From an uncultured Paracoccaceae bacterium (GTDB taxonomy: Bacteria > Pseudomonadota > Alphaproteobacteria > Rhodobacterales > Rhodobacteraceae), in NCBI GenBank assembly GCA_947500775.1, contig CANMTD010000001.1, positions 186,001 to 250,000 on the forward strand: 64,000 bases of DNA, read 5' to 3'. A program made the position numbers and the translations under genes. Under the pieces are notes generated by a model, which was not told where the DNA came from, searched no databases, and was given only the letters and a program-made list of their open reading frames with translations. Of this stretch, positions 1 through 7,504 are shown piece after piece; the first letter of the stretch is position 1; each line of letters starts with the position of its first letter.

Positions 1-327
1 GATCATGGTGGCCCCGATGGTGGCCCCGGTGATGTTGTACAGCGCGCCGGGAAAGGTCGCGAACAGGAACCCGCCGGTCAGCGTCGCGATGGTCGCACCG
101 GGCAGGGAAAACCCCGCGATGATGACGTAGATCGCGATGAACACCGCGACTGTGCCGAAATAGTTCGCATCGCGAAAGGCGATCAGCGCCTCGCGGTTTT
201 CGGCCAGCGCCTGAAACGTCAGGTAATCGCGTAAGGTAAAGGCCCCGATCACCGCGATGATCGCAATCGCAAGGATCGGCACATAGCGCGGCAGGCCGGG
301 GCGTGGGGTTTGTGTCGAATCGCTCAT
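1..327 (-). CDS. TVP38/TMEM64-family (DedA-like) membrane protein, N-terminal part only
   Basis: The first 109 codons are visible; the rest lies beyond the window edge. After a short polar N-terminus there is a membrane segment at about residues 15-32 and a second at about 55-75. These are followed by a loop-like stretch SLPGATIATLTGGFLF, which matches the conserved re-entrant region of TVP38/TMEM64 (SNARE-associated Golgi) proteins. The family sits in the inner membrane and is linked to lipid scrambling or transport; the exact role here is unknown. The gene is divergent from rpmH. The family call is good; the partial length prevents more. Confidence 0.7.
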   Translation of the reverse strand, partial: MSDSTQTPRPGLPRYVPILAIAIIAVIGAFTLRDYLTFQALAENREALIAFRDANYFGTVAVFIAIYVIIAGFSLPGATIATLTGGFLFATFPGALYNITGATIGATMI

Positions 328-530
328 CGGGGGTCTGTCCATCTGGTTATGTTCGCGTTGCGCCTAACATGCGGATTGAGCACGGGCAGAGACAGCCCCC
401 TCACGTTGCGTTGATCACGAGTGATCGTTTACAATGCAGGATCACCCGATTGCCCCCTTTTCTGTAACGAAGCAGGGGCGGGAAAAGGCATTTCATCGTC
501 GATTGTTGCAGAAATCCCCGCATCTGCGAA

Positions 531-559
531 TTGACACCTGCGCGCGAAACCCCTAAAGG
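531..559 (+). promoter_or_regulatory. Probable sigma-70 promoter of rpmH-rnpA-yidD
   Basis: A consensus -35 TTGACA (531-536) is followed after exactly 17 bases by TAAAGG (554-559). Transcription would start near 566 and give a leader of about 60 bases before rpmH. Placement and spacing are ideal; no start site has been measured. Confidence 0.65.
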
Positions 560-578
560 ACGGACTTCGAATAATAGT

Positions 579-607
579 GGCCCTCGAATCCAATCCGGGT
601 TCGGGCC
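579..607 (+). promoter_or_regulatory. Hairpin in the rpmH leader
   Basis: GGCC (579-582) pairs with GGCC (604-607), and CGAATCC (585-591) pairs with GGGTTCG (597-603, one G-T pair). The loop has 5 bases and there is a 2-base bulge at 583-584. The hairpin lies between the predicted start site and the L34 start codon, 21 bases before the ATG. It could be an autoregulatory r-protein leader or an RNA stabiliser; that is inference. Confidence 0.4.
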
Positions 608-628
608 TGATCTGACGGAGCCAAAGCG

Positions 629-763
629 ATGAAACGCACATTTCAACCAAGCAACCTGGTTCGCAAGCGCCGCCACGGCTTTCGTGCGCGCATGGCAACC
701 AAAGCTGGCCGTAAAATCCTGAACGCACGTCGCGCGAAGGGCCGGAAATCGCTCTGCGCATAA
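629..763 (+). CDS. rpmH: 50S ribosomal protein bL34
   Basis: A 44-residue, very basic protein starting [18 protein letters not shown], with the typical [19 protein letters not shown] core. This is a full-length bL34 of the large ribosomal subunit. The start is fixed by the family N-terminus, and GGAG at 617-620 serves as ribosome binding site. It is first in the classical rpmH-rnpA-yidD block, driven by the promoter at 531-559. It is too short to stand out as an open frame but is unmistakable in sequence. Confidence 0.98.
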   Translation: MKRTFQPSNLVRKRRHGFRARMATKAGRKILNARRAKGRKSLCA

Positions 764-785
764 GCGCGGCGACTAGGCACACGGA

Positions 786-1199
786 ATGACACCGCCGGAG
801 GCACCCGCGACAGGCTTTTCAGCCGGGGTTGCGGAGCAGCCCCCGGCGGTTTCCGTTTGTCTGAAGGTTCTGAACAAACGTGCGGATTTCCTGCGCGCCG
901 CCCGCGCCCGGCGGCAGGGCACCAAGGGCGTGCATCTGCAGGCCCGCAAACGCAGCGCGGATGAACCGGACCCGGATGCGATCCGGGTCGGATTTACCTG
1001 TTCCAAAAAGGTCGGCAATGCCGTGGCCCGCAACCGGGCCAAACGCCGCCTGCGCGAAGTCGCGCGGCTGATCCTGCCCGAACAGGGGCGCCCGGGATGG
1101 GACTATGTGCTGGTCGGGCGGCATCAGGCCACGGCCGACCGCGACTTCGGGGCCTTGCGGGACGACCTGACTTATGCGCTGCGCAAGGTGCACGCATGA
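786..1199 (+). CDS. rnpA: Ribonuclease P protein component
   Basis: A 137-residue basic protein that assists the RNase P RNA in removing 5' leaders from pre-tRNAs. The signature [10 protein letters not shown] begins at residue 82, preceded by [12 protein letters not shown], the conserved beta-strand and RNA-binding region. The first 25 or so residues are a non-conserved extension with no alternative ATG. It starts 22 bases after rpmH and overlaps yidD by 4 bases (ATGA), so the three are probably cotranscribed. Confidence 0.95.
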   Translation: MTPPEAPATGFSAGVAEQPPAVSVCLKVLNKRADFLRAARARRQGTKGVHLQARKRSADEPDPDAIRVGFTCSKKVGNAVARNRAKRRLREVARLILPEQGRPGWDYVLVGRHQATADRDFGALRDDLTYALRKVHA

Positions 1200-1429
1200 G
1201 CCCGCTGGCCCATATCGTCGCCCTGCCTGTGCGCGCCTACCGCCTGATCTTTTCGCCCTGGGTCGGTCACAACTGCCGGTATCAGCCGACCTGCAGCGCC
1301 TATGCGCTGGAGGCGCTGGAAAAACACGGGGCGATCAAAGGCACATGGCTGACCCTGCGCCGCATTTTCAGGTGCCACCCGTGGGGCGGCGACGGGCACG
1401 ACCCGGTTCCCGATAAGCGCGACAGCTAA
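1196..1429 (+). CDS. yidD: Membrane protein insertion efficiency factor YidD
   Basis: A 77-residue protein with the YidD hallmarks [19 protein letters not shown] and [14 protein letters not shown], including the three conserved cysteines, plus an amphipathic N-terminus. YidD works with YidC at the inner membrane. The start overlaps the rnpA stop (ATGA), as is usual. In most Rhodobacterales yidC and engB follow directly. Here an unrelated TetR operon follows, and yidC-engB lies at 19.8-22.4 kb on the other strand. Confidence 0.95.
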   Translation: MSPLAHIVALPVRAYRLIFSPWVGHNCRYQPTCSAYALEALEKHGAIKGTWLTLRRIFRCHPWGGDGHDPVPDKRDS

Positions 1430-1575
1430 GGCAAAACATCCCAAAGATATTTCTTTGCGACAGTAGCACTCGGCTTCCGGGACCGAGGCGGACCTTTGTG
1501 CAATATGCAGAGAATGGCCGCTTTGAGCCCAAAGTGCCAAATACTGCGGATTGCACGAATGCCCGATATTAAAAT

Positions 1576-1600
1576 TTGACAATTAGGACGACTGTCCTAA
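1576..1600 (+). promoter_or_regulatory. Promoter/operator of the TetR-YciI-glycosylase operon
   Basis: A -35-like TTGACA (1576-1581) is followed at once by the perfect inverted repeat TTAGGAC-gact-GTCCTAA (1583-1600), located 31 bases before the tetR ATG. An 18-base palindrome in the promoter spacer is the classic arrangement for TetR autorepression. Regulator binding is inferred from position only. Confidence 0.65.
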
Positions 1601-1631
1601 CTCTCGAATTGAGAAAAGTGCAGAGGTGCCC

Positions 1632-2213
1632 ATGTCGCAGCCAACCACACGTGAACGCATTGAAGAGAAAGCGGATGAACTGTTCTACGAAGCAGGTTTC
1701 GGGGCGACTTCATTTGCCGACATTGCTGATGCCGTCGGCATCTCTCGCGGCAATTTCTACCATCATTTCAAATCCAAGGACGACATTCTCGACGCCGTGA
1801 TCAGCCGTCGCCTGGCTGCGACACGGCGTATGCTTGATGAGTGGGAGGTGGATGCCACCCCCAAAGAACGAATCCTGTCCTTTATCCGCATCCTGATCAC
1901 CAATCGCACCAAGATCATGGCGTTTGGGTGCCCCGTCGGGACGCTTACGACCGAACTGGCAAAGCTGGAGCATGTCGCAGAAGACCGCGCTGCCGAGATT
2001 TTTGAGCTGTTTCGCGAATGGCTTGCCTGCCAGTTCCGCGCGCTTGGGCATGGCGACGATGCCGAGCCTCTTGCGCTGCATCTTCTGGGGCGCTCTCAGG
2101 GCGTCGCGGTGATGGCCTCGGCGTTCAAGGACGAGGCGTTCATAAGCTCGGAAGTTGCGCAAATCGAAGTCTGGCTTGACCAGCATTCCAACCAACCACA
2201 AACGAAAGGTTAG
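1632..2213 (+). CDS. TetR/AcrR-family transcriptional regulator
   Basis: 193 residues starting MSQPTTRERIEEKADELF. The N-terminal helix-turn-helix is clear (FADIADAVGISRGNFYHHF, about residues 29-47). The remaining helices form a ligand domain containing FGCPVGTLTTEL. ATG 1632 is preferred to the in-frame GTG at 1626 because the family begins about here and GAGG at 1623-1626 gives a ribosome binding site. It lies 6 bases before the YciI-like gene and downstream of a palindromic operator, so it likely represses its own operon. The ligand is unknown. Confidence 0.85.
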   Translation: MSQPTTRERIEEKADELFYEAGFGATSFADIADAVGISRGNFYHHFKSKDDILDAVISRRLAATRRMLDEWEVDATPKERILSFIRILITNRTKIMAFGCPVGTLTTELAKLEHVAEDRAAEIFELFREWLACQFRALGHGDDAEPLALHLLGRSQGVAVMASAFKDEAFISSEVAQIEVWLDQHSNQPQTKG

Positions 2214-2219
2214 TTCGTC

Positions 2220-2507
2220 GTGTACATCATCTATCTTCGATTTTCCGCCAATAAATCCGCCGCCTCGGATCTGATGGCAGGGCATAACGATTGGATCGCA
2301 CAGGGTTTCGATGACGGCATCTTTCAATGCATGGGGTCGCTGACGCCGGAAGGTGGCGGGGCGATCATAGCCATCGGAGAAAGCCGGGAAGAGATCGAAA
2401 GGCGTGTCAACTCTGATCCTTTCGTGGCGCATGATGTCGTTGTCGCCGAAATCACCGAAGTCAACGTAAGGCGCACCGCCCCGGCGCTTGATGTGCTGAA
2501 AGCCTGA
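2220..2507 (+). CDS. YciI-like protein
   Basis: 95 residues beginning with a GTG codon (MYIIYLRFSANKSAASDLMAGH). The small ferredoxin-like fold and the conserved His and Asp positions (the region around GHNDWI, and SDPFVAHDVV) fit the YCII-related family, an enzyme-like group of mostly unknown reaction. It sits between tetR (6-base gap) and the DNA glycosylase (stop almost touching the next start), so it is part of that operon and probably under the same repressor. Confidence 0.75.
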   Translation: MYIIYLRFSANKSAASDLMAGHNDWIAQGFDDGIFQCMGSLTPEGGGAIIAIGESREEIERRVNSDPFVAHDVVVAEITEVNVRRTAPALDVLKA

Positions 2508-2510
2508 GTG

Positions 2511-3122
2511 ATGGGGAAACTTTTCACGGGACCAGATGGTCAGTTGCGTTGCCAGTGGTCCGGCGCCGTGCCCGAGTTTCTGGATTATCACGACAAGGAA
2601 TGGGGTTTTCCGGTTACAGACGACACCCGGCTTTTTGAAAAGCTTTGTCTTGAGAGCTTTCAGTCCGGCCTGAGCTGGCGCACAATTCTTGCCAAGCGCG
2701 AGAACTTCAGAGCTGCCTTCGCAGGGTTCGACCACACCAAGATCGCCGAGTTCGGCGACGCCGAACGCGCACGGCTGATGGAAGATACCGGGATTGTCCG
2801 GAACAAGGCCAAGATCGACGCAACCATCAATAATGCGCAGCGCATGGCAGAGTTGGTCGCGGCAGAGGGATCGCTTGCCGCGTTCGTCTGGAGTTTCGAG
2901 CCGAGGCCCGAAGAGTTGGCCGAACCGCAAACCGCATCCGTATCAGATGCTTCGCACGCGCTGTCCAAAGAGTTGAAGAAACGGGGATGGAAATTCCTTG
3001 GGCCGACAACGATATTCGCCTTCATGCAGGCCATGGGGCTGATCAACGATCATGCCAAGGGCTGTGTTGTCAGGGAAAGAGTGGAACGGGCAAGGTCTGA
3101 GTTCGTGCGCCCAGGCCGGTAA
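2511..3122 (+). CDS. tag: DNA-3-methyladenine glycosylase I
   Basis: 203 residues. It excises 3-methyladenine from alkylated DNA. The zinc-snap residues are present: Cys in RCQWSG and His in YHDKEWG near the N-terminus, and His and Cys in NDHAKGCV near the C-terminus. The catalytic region ESFQSGLSWRTILAKRENF is well kept. ATG 2511 is chosen with GAAAG 8 bases upstream; GTG 2508 directly after the previous stop is also possible. It is the last gene of the TetR operon, suggesting the unit responds to alkylating or electrophilic stress (inference). Confidence 0.92.
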   Translation: MGKLFTGPDGQLRCQWSGAVPEFLDYHDKEWGFPVTDDTRLFEKLCLESFQSGLSWRTILAKRENFRAAFAGFDHTKIAEFGDAERARLMEDTGIVRNKAKIDATINNAQRMAELVAAEGSLAAFVWSFEPRPEELAEPQTASVSDASHALSKELKKRGWKFLGPTTIFAFMQAMGLINDHAKGCVVRERVERARSEFVRPGR

Positions 3123-3199
3123 GCTTGGCAAGCGGTGAAGCCGCCATTGGCGCAGCTGTATTGGAAGATCACTTCGCCCCGCACGGGCGGCATTGCCAG

Positions 3200-3619
3200 C
3201 TAAGGCGCGGTGCGGTGGCCGGTGGCTTTGCGCCGGGCCGCGATGTCCAGCAGGCGGCGAAAGGTCGGGCATTCCATATGCGTCGGGGCTGGGCAATCGG
3301 CGGCATGGCGCAGCCCGTCGCTGAGGGCGGACAGCCGCTGGACCGTGCGGTCCAGCTCATCCGCCTTGGCGTGCAGCTCGGCGCGGGACAGGTTCGGTTC
3401 GCCGTTGGCCCCGAACATCCCCGCGATTTCATCCAGTGAAAACCCGGCCGTCTGGCCAAGGGCGATCAACGACAGCTGCTGCAGGATTTCGGGCCCGAAC
3501 AGGCGGCGCAATCCCCGGCGCCCGATCGAGGTGATCAGCCCCTGTTCTTCGTAATAGCGCAATGTCGATGCGGGCACGCCCGAGTGTTTGGCGACCTCTG
3601 AGATATCCATCAGTTTCAT
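3200..3619 (-). CDS. MerR-family transcriptional regulator
   Basis: 139 residues. The N-terminal winged helix contains VPASTLRYYEEQGLI, followed by RRLFGPEILQQLSLIALGQ and a long dimerisation helix. The C-terminus carries CPAPTHMECPTFRRLLD with two cysteines, a tail seen in a common proteobacterial MerR subgroup. The start at 3619 (MKLMDISEVAK) follows the family. It is divergent from the MFS gene. The shared spacer holds a MerR-type promoter with 19-base spacing, so this protein probably activates or represses the transporter. Confidence 0.85.
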   Translation of the reverse strand: MKLMDISEVAKHSGVPASTLRYYEEQGLITSIGRRGLRRLFGPEILQQLSLIALGQTAGFSLDEIAGMFGANGEPNLSRAELHAKADELDRTVQRLSALSDGLRHAADCPAPTHMECPTFRRLLDIAARRKATGHRTAP

Positions 3620-3621
3620 GC

Positions 3622-3652
3622 TTGACCTCAAGTCGGCTTGAACTTGTAGGCT
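3622..3652 (+). promoter_or_regulatory. MerR-type promoter/operator of the MFS gene
   Basis: TTGACC (-35, 3622-3627) and TAGGCT (-10, 3647-3652) are separated by 19 bases, the over-long spacing typical of MerR/SoxR-controlled promoters. The spacer contains the dyad TCAAG-tcgg-CTTGA (3628-3641). It points toward the MFS gene at 3691. Confidence 0.6.
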
Positions 3653-3690
3653 GCCCGGATCACGCACTTCAGGCAAGGGGACTTCGGGCC

Positions 3691-4899
3691 ATGACACAGA
3701 TAATGACACCTGACAGGGCGCACCTGTGGCAGGACCCGCGCGCCATCGCGCTGTTGCTGGCAGGGACCATGACGATCATGGCCAATGCCACGATCAGCCC
3801 GGCGCTGTCGGGGCTTGAGGCCAGCTTTGCAGGCCAGCCCGATGCGGCCATGCTGACCCGGTTGCTGGTGCCTGCACCTTCGCTTGCCGTTGTCATCTGC
3901 GGGCCGCTGGCCGGTCTGGCGGCGGACCGTTTCGGGCGGCGCTGGCAATTGCTGTTGGGGGTGGTGCTGTTCGCGGTTGCGGGCACTGCCGGGCTGATCT
4001 TGCCCGATCTGCGGTCGATATTCGTCAGCCGTCTTGCGCTTGGGGTTGCGGTTGCGATGATCATGACCGCCCAATCCGCGCTGATCGCGGATTACTATGC
4101 AGGCGACCGGCGCAGCGCGTTCATGGGGTTGCAGGTCGCGGCGGTCAATTTCGGCGGTCTGGTCTTCATCACCGCCGCCGGACCCCTGGCCGAGGTGTCG
4201 CCACGGCTGCCCTTCGCGCTTTATGCCGTTCCGGCCCTGTACCTTCCGGTGATGTGGGTCGCGATCAAAGAGGCGCGCCTGTCCCACGAGGCGCCACCCG
4301 AGGCTGCCGCCAAAGACGGCGGTCATCCGCGATGGCCCCTGATCATCGGCGCGCTGACGTTGCTGCATGTGGTGACGGTTCTGATCTTCTTCATGATGCC
4401 GACCCAATTGCCGTTTTTTGTCGAAACCATGGGCCACAGCAGCGCGGTTACCACGTCCAAGGCGCTGGGCGCGCTGACGCTGGCCGGGGTGGTTGCCGCA
4501 CTGTTTTACAACCGGGTGCAGCGCGCAGGCGGGGCGTCGGGGACGTTTGCGTTGGGCTTTCTGTGCATGGGGGTCGGGTTTGGCATTCTGCCGTTCGGCG
4601 GATCACTCTGGGCGGTGATTGCCGGGGCTGCGGCAATCGGGGCGGGGCTGGGGGTCGTGCGGCCGAATTTCATCACCCTCACGCTGAACGCGGCCCCGGC
4701 ACATCGGCGCGGGCTGGCCTCGGGGGTCATGACCACCGGTCTGTTTCTGGCGCAGTTCCTGTCGCCATTTATCAGCCAGCCCAGCATCAACGCCTTTGGC
4801 TATGGGGCGGTGTTTACCAGGGCGATGATAATCCTGTTGGTGCTGGCGATCGGCAGCGCCGTGGCGCTGGGCCTGCACCGCAGGGGCAAAGCACCCTAG
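3691..4899 (+). CDS. Major facilitator superfamily transporter
   Basis: 402 residues with about 12 hydrophobic segments. The MFS motif A is seen as GLAADRFGRRWQLL after the second segment. The start at ATG 3691 (MTQIMTPDRAHLW) lies just downstream of the MerR-type promoter. It resembles drug/metabolite proton antiporters of the inner membrane; the substrate cannot be read from sequence. It is probably controlled by the divergent MerR protein. The 3' end overlaps by 4 bases the convergent gene at 4896-6476. Confidence 0.85.
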   Translation: MTQIMTPDRAHLWQDPRAIALLLAGTMTIMANATISPALSGLEASFAGQPDAAMLTRLLVPAPSLAVVICGPLAGLAADRFGRRWQLLLGVVLFAVAGTAGLILPDLRSIFVSRLALGVAVAMIMTAQSALIADYYAGDRRSAFMGLQVAAVNFGGLVFITAAGPLAEVSPRLPFALYAVPALYLPVMWVAIKEARLSHEAPPEAAAKDGGHPRWPLIIGALTLLHVVTVLIFFMMPTQLPFFVETMGHSSAVTTSKALGALTLAGVVAALFYNRVQRAGGASGTFALGFLCMGVGFGILPFGGSLWAVIAGAAAIGAGLGVVRPNFITLTLNAAPAHRRGLASGVMTTGLFLAQFLSPFISQPSINAFGYGAVFTRAMIILLVLAIGSAVALGLHRRGKAP

Positions 4900-6476
4900 T
4901 CGCGCCGGATCACCCCGGTGATCGCCGCCGCCCCCAGCGCGGTCACCACCCAGCCGACCGCCTTGGCGAACCACCTGATCCACCATGCGGTGCGGCCCAG
5001 CGGGCTGCGCGAGGTTGAGGGCGCCCAGGCGTCCTCTTGCCCCAATGACACCAGCGGGATGAACAGGTCCGCCGCATAGGCATAGGCGTTGAAGGTTTCC
5101 CAATCCTGCCCGGCCTCGCCCACGCCGGACCAGAAGGCGCCGGGATTGTCGGGGTGGCCTTGGGTCGCGGCGATCCAGGGAGCCGAGGTCAGGATCGGGG
5201 CGGCGTTGGGGGTCATGTCGCCCGCGCGCCAGCATTGGTCAAAGAACAGGCCCAGCGCCAGAACCATGACCACCGCGATCACCATGGCCCGCGCCGGGCG
5301 GTAACCATAGCCGATGGTATACCGCAGGATCGCATCGGCCGCCCAGGCCGCAAACCATGTCAGCCCCTGACCGTCATTGACCAGCGTTGCCTGCCGGTTG
5401 TCGGCGCGCAGCAATTGTTCCTTGCGCATCAGCACCGTGCGCGCGTCGTCGCGGTGCCCCAGCCTGGTCAGCACGGCGGCAAGCTGTTCATAGGGCTGCG
5501 CGGTAAAGGGCATGTCGGCGGGGCGGCGGGCCAGCCATTCCAGCCGGGCTGCCACCGTTGTATCCGCATGGCGCGAAAAATCGTCATAACGCAACCCGTC
5601 CAGCCGGATCGGATAGCTGGCCCCGGGGCCGGTGGGCTCATCGGTCAGCCGGGTCACATCGGCGCCCGCCAGATTGACGATACCGCCGCTGATCTGATTG
5701 TCGCGCAGATAGAGGATGCCGCCGATCCGCGCACGCGCCAGTGACAGTGCCATGTCGCGACCGTGTTCTTCGGTCGCGCCGAACATGATGTCACCCAAAG
5801 CCTCGCCCTTGGGGCTGATCGCGGTGTTCGTCACAAACAGATCGTGACCGACCTGAGCCGAGGACAGAAACAGCATCCCGTCGCAGGTCAGCGTCGTCTG
5901 CCCGTCAGAATAGGGATAGTTCCCCAGAAAAACCGATCCTTCGACCCGCAGCGAGGGCGCGAACAGCGCGTCCTGCGTGTTCGAATGGATCGTCGCATCG
6001 CACAGTTGCAAATCGCCGCCGATCCGTGCCCCGGCAAGGCTGACCTCGCCTTCGATCACGGTGCCGCCCCGGATATACAGGCTGCCGGAAAAGCTGGCGT
6101 TGTCGGCTGACAGCCCGGCGCAGGTGCTGCCAGACAGGTGCAGCCCGCGCAGCCGTGCGTTGACAAGGCTGATGGGGGCATCGATGGCGCAGTTGGACAG
6201 GGTGATGTCGCGGGCGCAATCGCTGCCCTGCAGATCCAGCGCCCCGGTGATATGGGCGCCGCGCAGGCGGATGCCCTTTTCATGCAGAACGGGGGCGCCG
6301 TCATGGCCCAGCAGGATATGACGAATGAGCTCAGCCCGGATCGCGATGTCTGGGTTTTCACCGTTTTGGCCGGGCCGTTCGCCATCGCCGAAACTGATCC
6401 GGTCGGGGCCGGGGCATTCCGCGATCAGCCGGGCCTCGGCGCTGGAAAACGGTGCAAAATCATTCATCTTTACCAT
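4896..6476 (-). CDS. Beta-solenoid-like repeat protein with C-terminal membrane anchor
   Basis: 526 residues, function not recognised. About residues 65-285 repeat a loose 'xGxxIxGxLxLxxAxI' pattern (for example RLRGAHITGALDLQGSDC, LAGARIGGDLQLCDATI, LARARIGGILYLRDNQI). This resembles pentapeptide-like right-handed solenoids. Two hydrophobic segments near the C-terminus (AMVIAVVMVLALGLFF and VGWVVTALGAAAITGV) flank a polar domain of about 90 residues. Related proteins are often labelled only 'oxidoreductase' or 'membrane protein'; I see no cofactor motif. It is convergent with the MFS gene. The start could be 6476 or 6467. Confidence 0.6.
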   Translation of the reverse strand: MVKMNDFAPFSSAEARLIAECPGPDRISFGDGERPGQNGENPDIAIRAELIRHILLGHDGAPVLHEKGIRLRGAHITGALDLQGSDCARDITLSNCAIDAPISLVNARLRGLHLSGSTCAGLSADNASFSGSLYIRGGTVIEGEVSLAGARIGGDLQLCDATIHSNTQDALFAPSLRVEGSVFLGNYPYSDGQTTLTCDGMLFLSSAQVGHDLFVTNTAISPKGEALGDIMFGATEEHGRDMALSLARARIGGILYLRDNQISGGIVNLAGADVTRLTDEPTGPGASYPIRLDGLRYDDFSRHADTTVAARLEWLARRPADMPFTAQPYEQLAAVLTRLGHRDDARTVLMRKEQLLRADNRQATLVNDGQGLTWFAAWAADAILRYTIGYGYRPARAMVIAVVMVLALGLFFDQCWRAGDMTPNAAPILTSAPWIAATQGHPDNPGAFWSGVGEAGQDWETFNAYAYAADLFIPLVSLGQEDAWAPSTSRSPLGRTAWWIRWFAKAVGWVVTALGAAAITGVIRRD

Positions 6477-6519
6477 GGGGGCGACCCTGCCACGACCGGC
6501 CCGCGCGCGGCAAGCATTG

Positions 6520-7377
6520 TCATCCGTCCAGGGGCAGGACCATCCCGTCCCGGCCCACGGTCACAGGTCCGTCGAATGCATCGCGCGTTGCGGCCTGCCA
6601 GTCGGCATCGGTGAACCGGGGATCGTCGACCGGGATCAGATGGTGCAGCACCAGATGTTTGACGCCCGCCTCCTGCGCGATCCGTGCGGAATCCCGGGCA
6701 AGGGTGTGGCTGTTCATCAGATGCTGGCGCAGCTTTTCGCCCAGCCCGGTTTTCTGAACGATCAGATCGACACCGTCCTGCAGCATCGCCTCGTGCACCA
6801 GAATGTCGCTGCCGCGGGCGAAATCCGCCAGCGGCGGGAAATAACAGGTATCGGCCGAAAAGGTCACCACGCGATCCTGCGCCTGAAACCGCAGGGCAAA
6901 ACAGTCGGTGACCGGCGGGTGATCCACCCGCAGCGCATGTACCTGCACCGCGCCGTCGTCGATCACCCTGCCTTCGGCAAATTCGACCAATGTGACCAGA
7001 TCCTCCAGCGGCACCCGCCCTTCGTCCGCGACGCGGATGCCATTGTCGAATTGCATCGCGGCCAGAAACCCCTGCCAATAGGCGCGCAGCCCCTTGGGGC
7101 CATAAAGGGTGATGTTCCGCGCCAGCCCGGTTGTCCAGGCCGTATGGATCAGCGGCCCCAGCTCCAGCACATGGTCCGAATGCAGATGGGTGATGAACAC
7201 CATATCCAGCCTGCGCAGGTCGATGCCCGCCTCGACCAGGGCCTTGGTCACCCCCAGGCCGCAATCGATCACCGCGCGGCGCCCGCCCAGTTCCAGATAG
7301 CTGGAGGTCGGCATCGCGCCGCCCTGACGAATGGCGGGGCCGCCCTTGGTGCCCAGCAGGATCAGCCTGTCTGCCAT
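6520..7377 (-). CDS. MBL-fold metallo-hydrolase
   Basis: 285 residues. The metal motif HLHSDH occupies residues 64-69, followed later by VTFSADTCYFPPLADFA (metal-bridging Asp region), SDILVHEA and a C-terminal HLVLHHLIP histidine. The layout is that of RNase Z/arylsulfatase-like soluble MBL hydrolases. The substrate is not predictable. It is divergent from the thiolase, with a palindrome between them. Confidence 0.8.
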   Translation of the reverse strand: MADRLILLGTKGGPAIRQGGAMPTSSYLELGGRRAVIDCGLGVTKALVEAGIDLRRLDMVFITHLHSDHVLELGPLIHTAWTTGLARNITLYGPKGLRAYWQGFLAAMQFDNGIRVADEGRVPLEDLVTLVEFAEGRVIDDGAVQVHALRVDHPPVTDCFALRFQAQDRVVTFSADTCYFPPLADFARGSDILVHEAMLQDGVDLIVQKTGLGEKLRQHLMNSHTLARDSARIAQEAGVKHLVLHHLIPVDDPRFTDADWQAATRDAFDGPVTVGRDGMVLPLDG

Positions 7378-7466
7378 CGATATTGCCTTTCGTTTTCAAG
7401 ACGGTCGTCACAATTTTTCAATTGGACGCCACGTTACACCGGCGCTATCCGATTGTGATGCTAATT

Positions 7467-7478
7467 GTTCGGTCGAAC
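7467..7478. promoter_or_regulatory. Palindrome GTTCGGTCGAAC between MBL and thiolase genes
   Basis: Arms GTTCG and CGAAC surround a 2-base centre, 26 bases upstream of the thiolase ATG in a divergent spacer. Shape and place fit an operator for a TetR-type fatty-acid regulator; no regulator gene is adjacent. Confidence 0.35.
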
Positions 7479-7504
7479 GGATTTGACCGACAGGGAGGAA
7501 GACC

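Larger units (their letters stand above)
328..628. other. Divergent intergenic region upstream of rpmH
   Basis: This 301-base stretch holds no convincing gene. It contains a perfect 14-base palindrome GATCACGAGTGATC at 413-426 (6-base arms, 2-base centre) of unknown use. It also contains the rpmH promoter (531-559) and a hairpin in the presumed rpmH 5' UTR (579-607), listed separately. The start of the TVP38-like gene on the minus strand must also have its promoter in the 328-530 part, but none is obvious. Confidence 0.5.

Noticed and set aside
328-628. Replication origin next to rpmH
   Set aside because: No cluster of DnaA boxes or AT-rich unwinding region, and no dnaA gene; alphaproteobacterial origins are usually not at rpmH.
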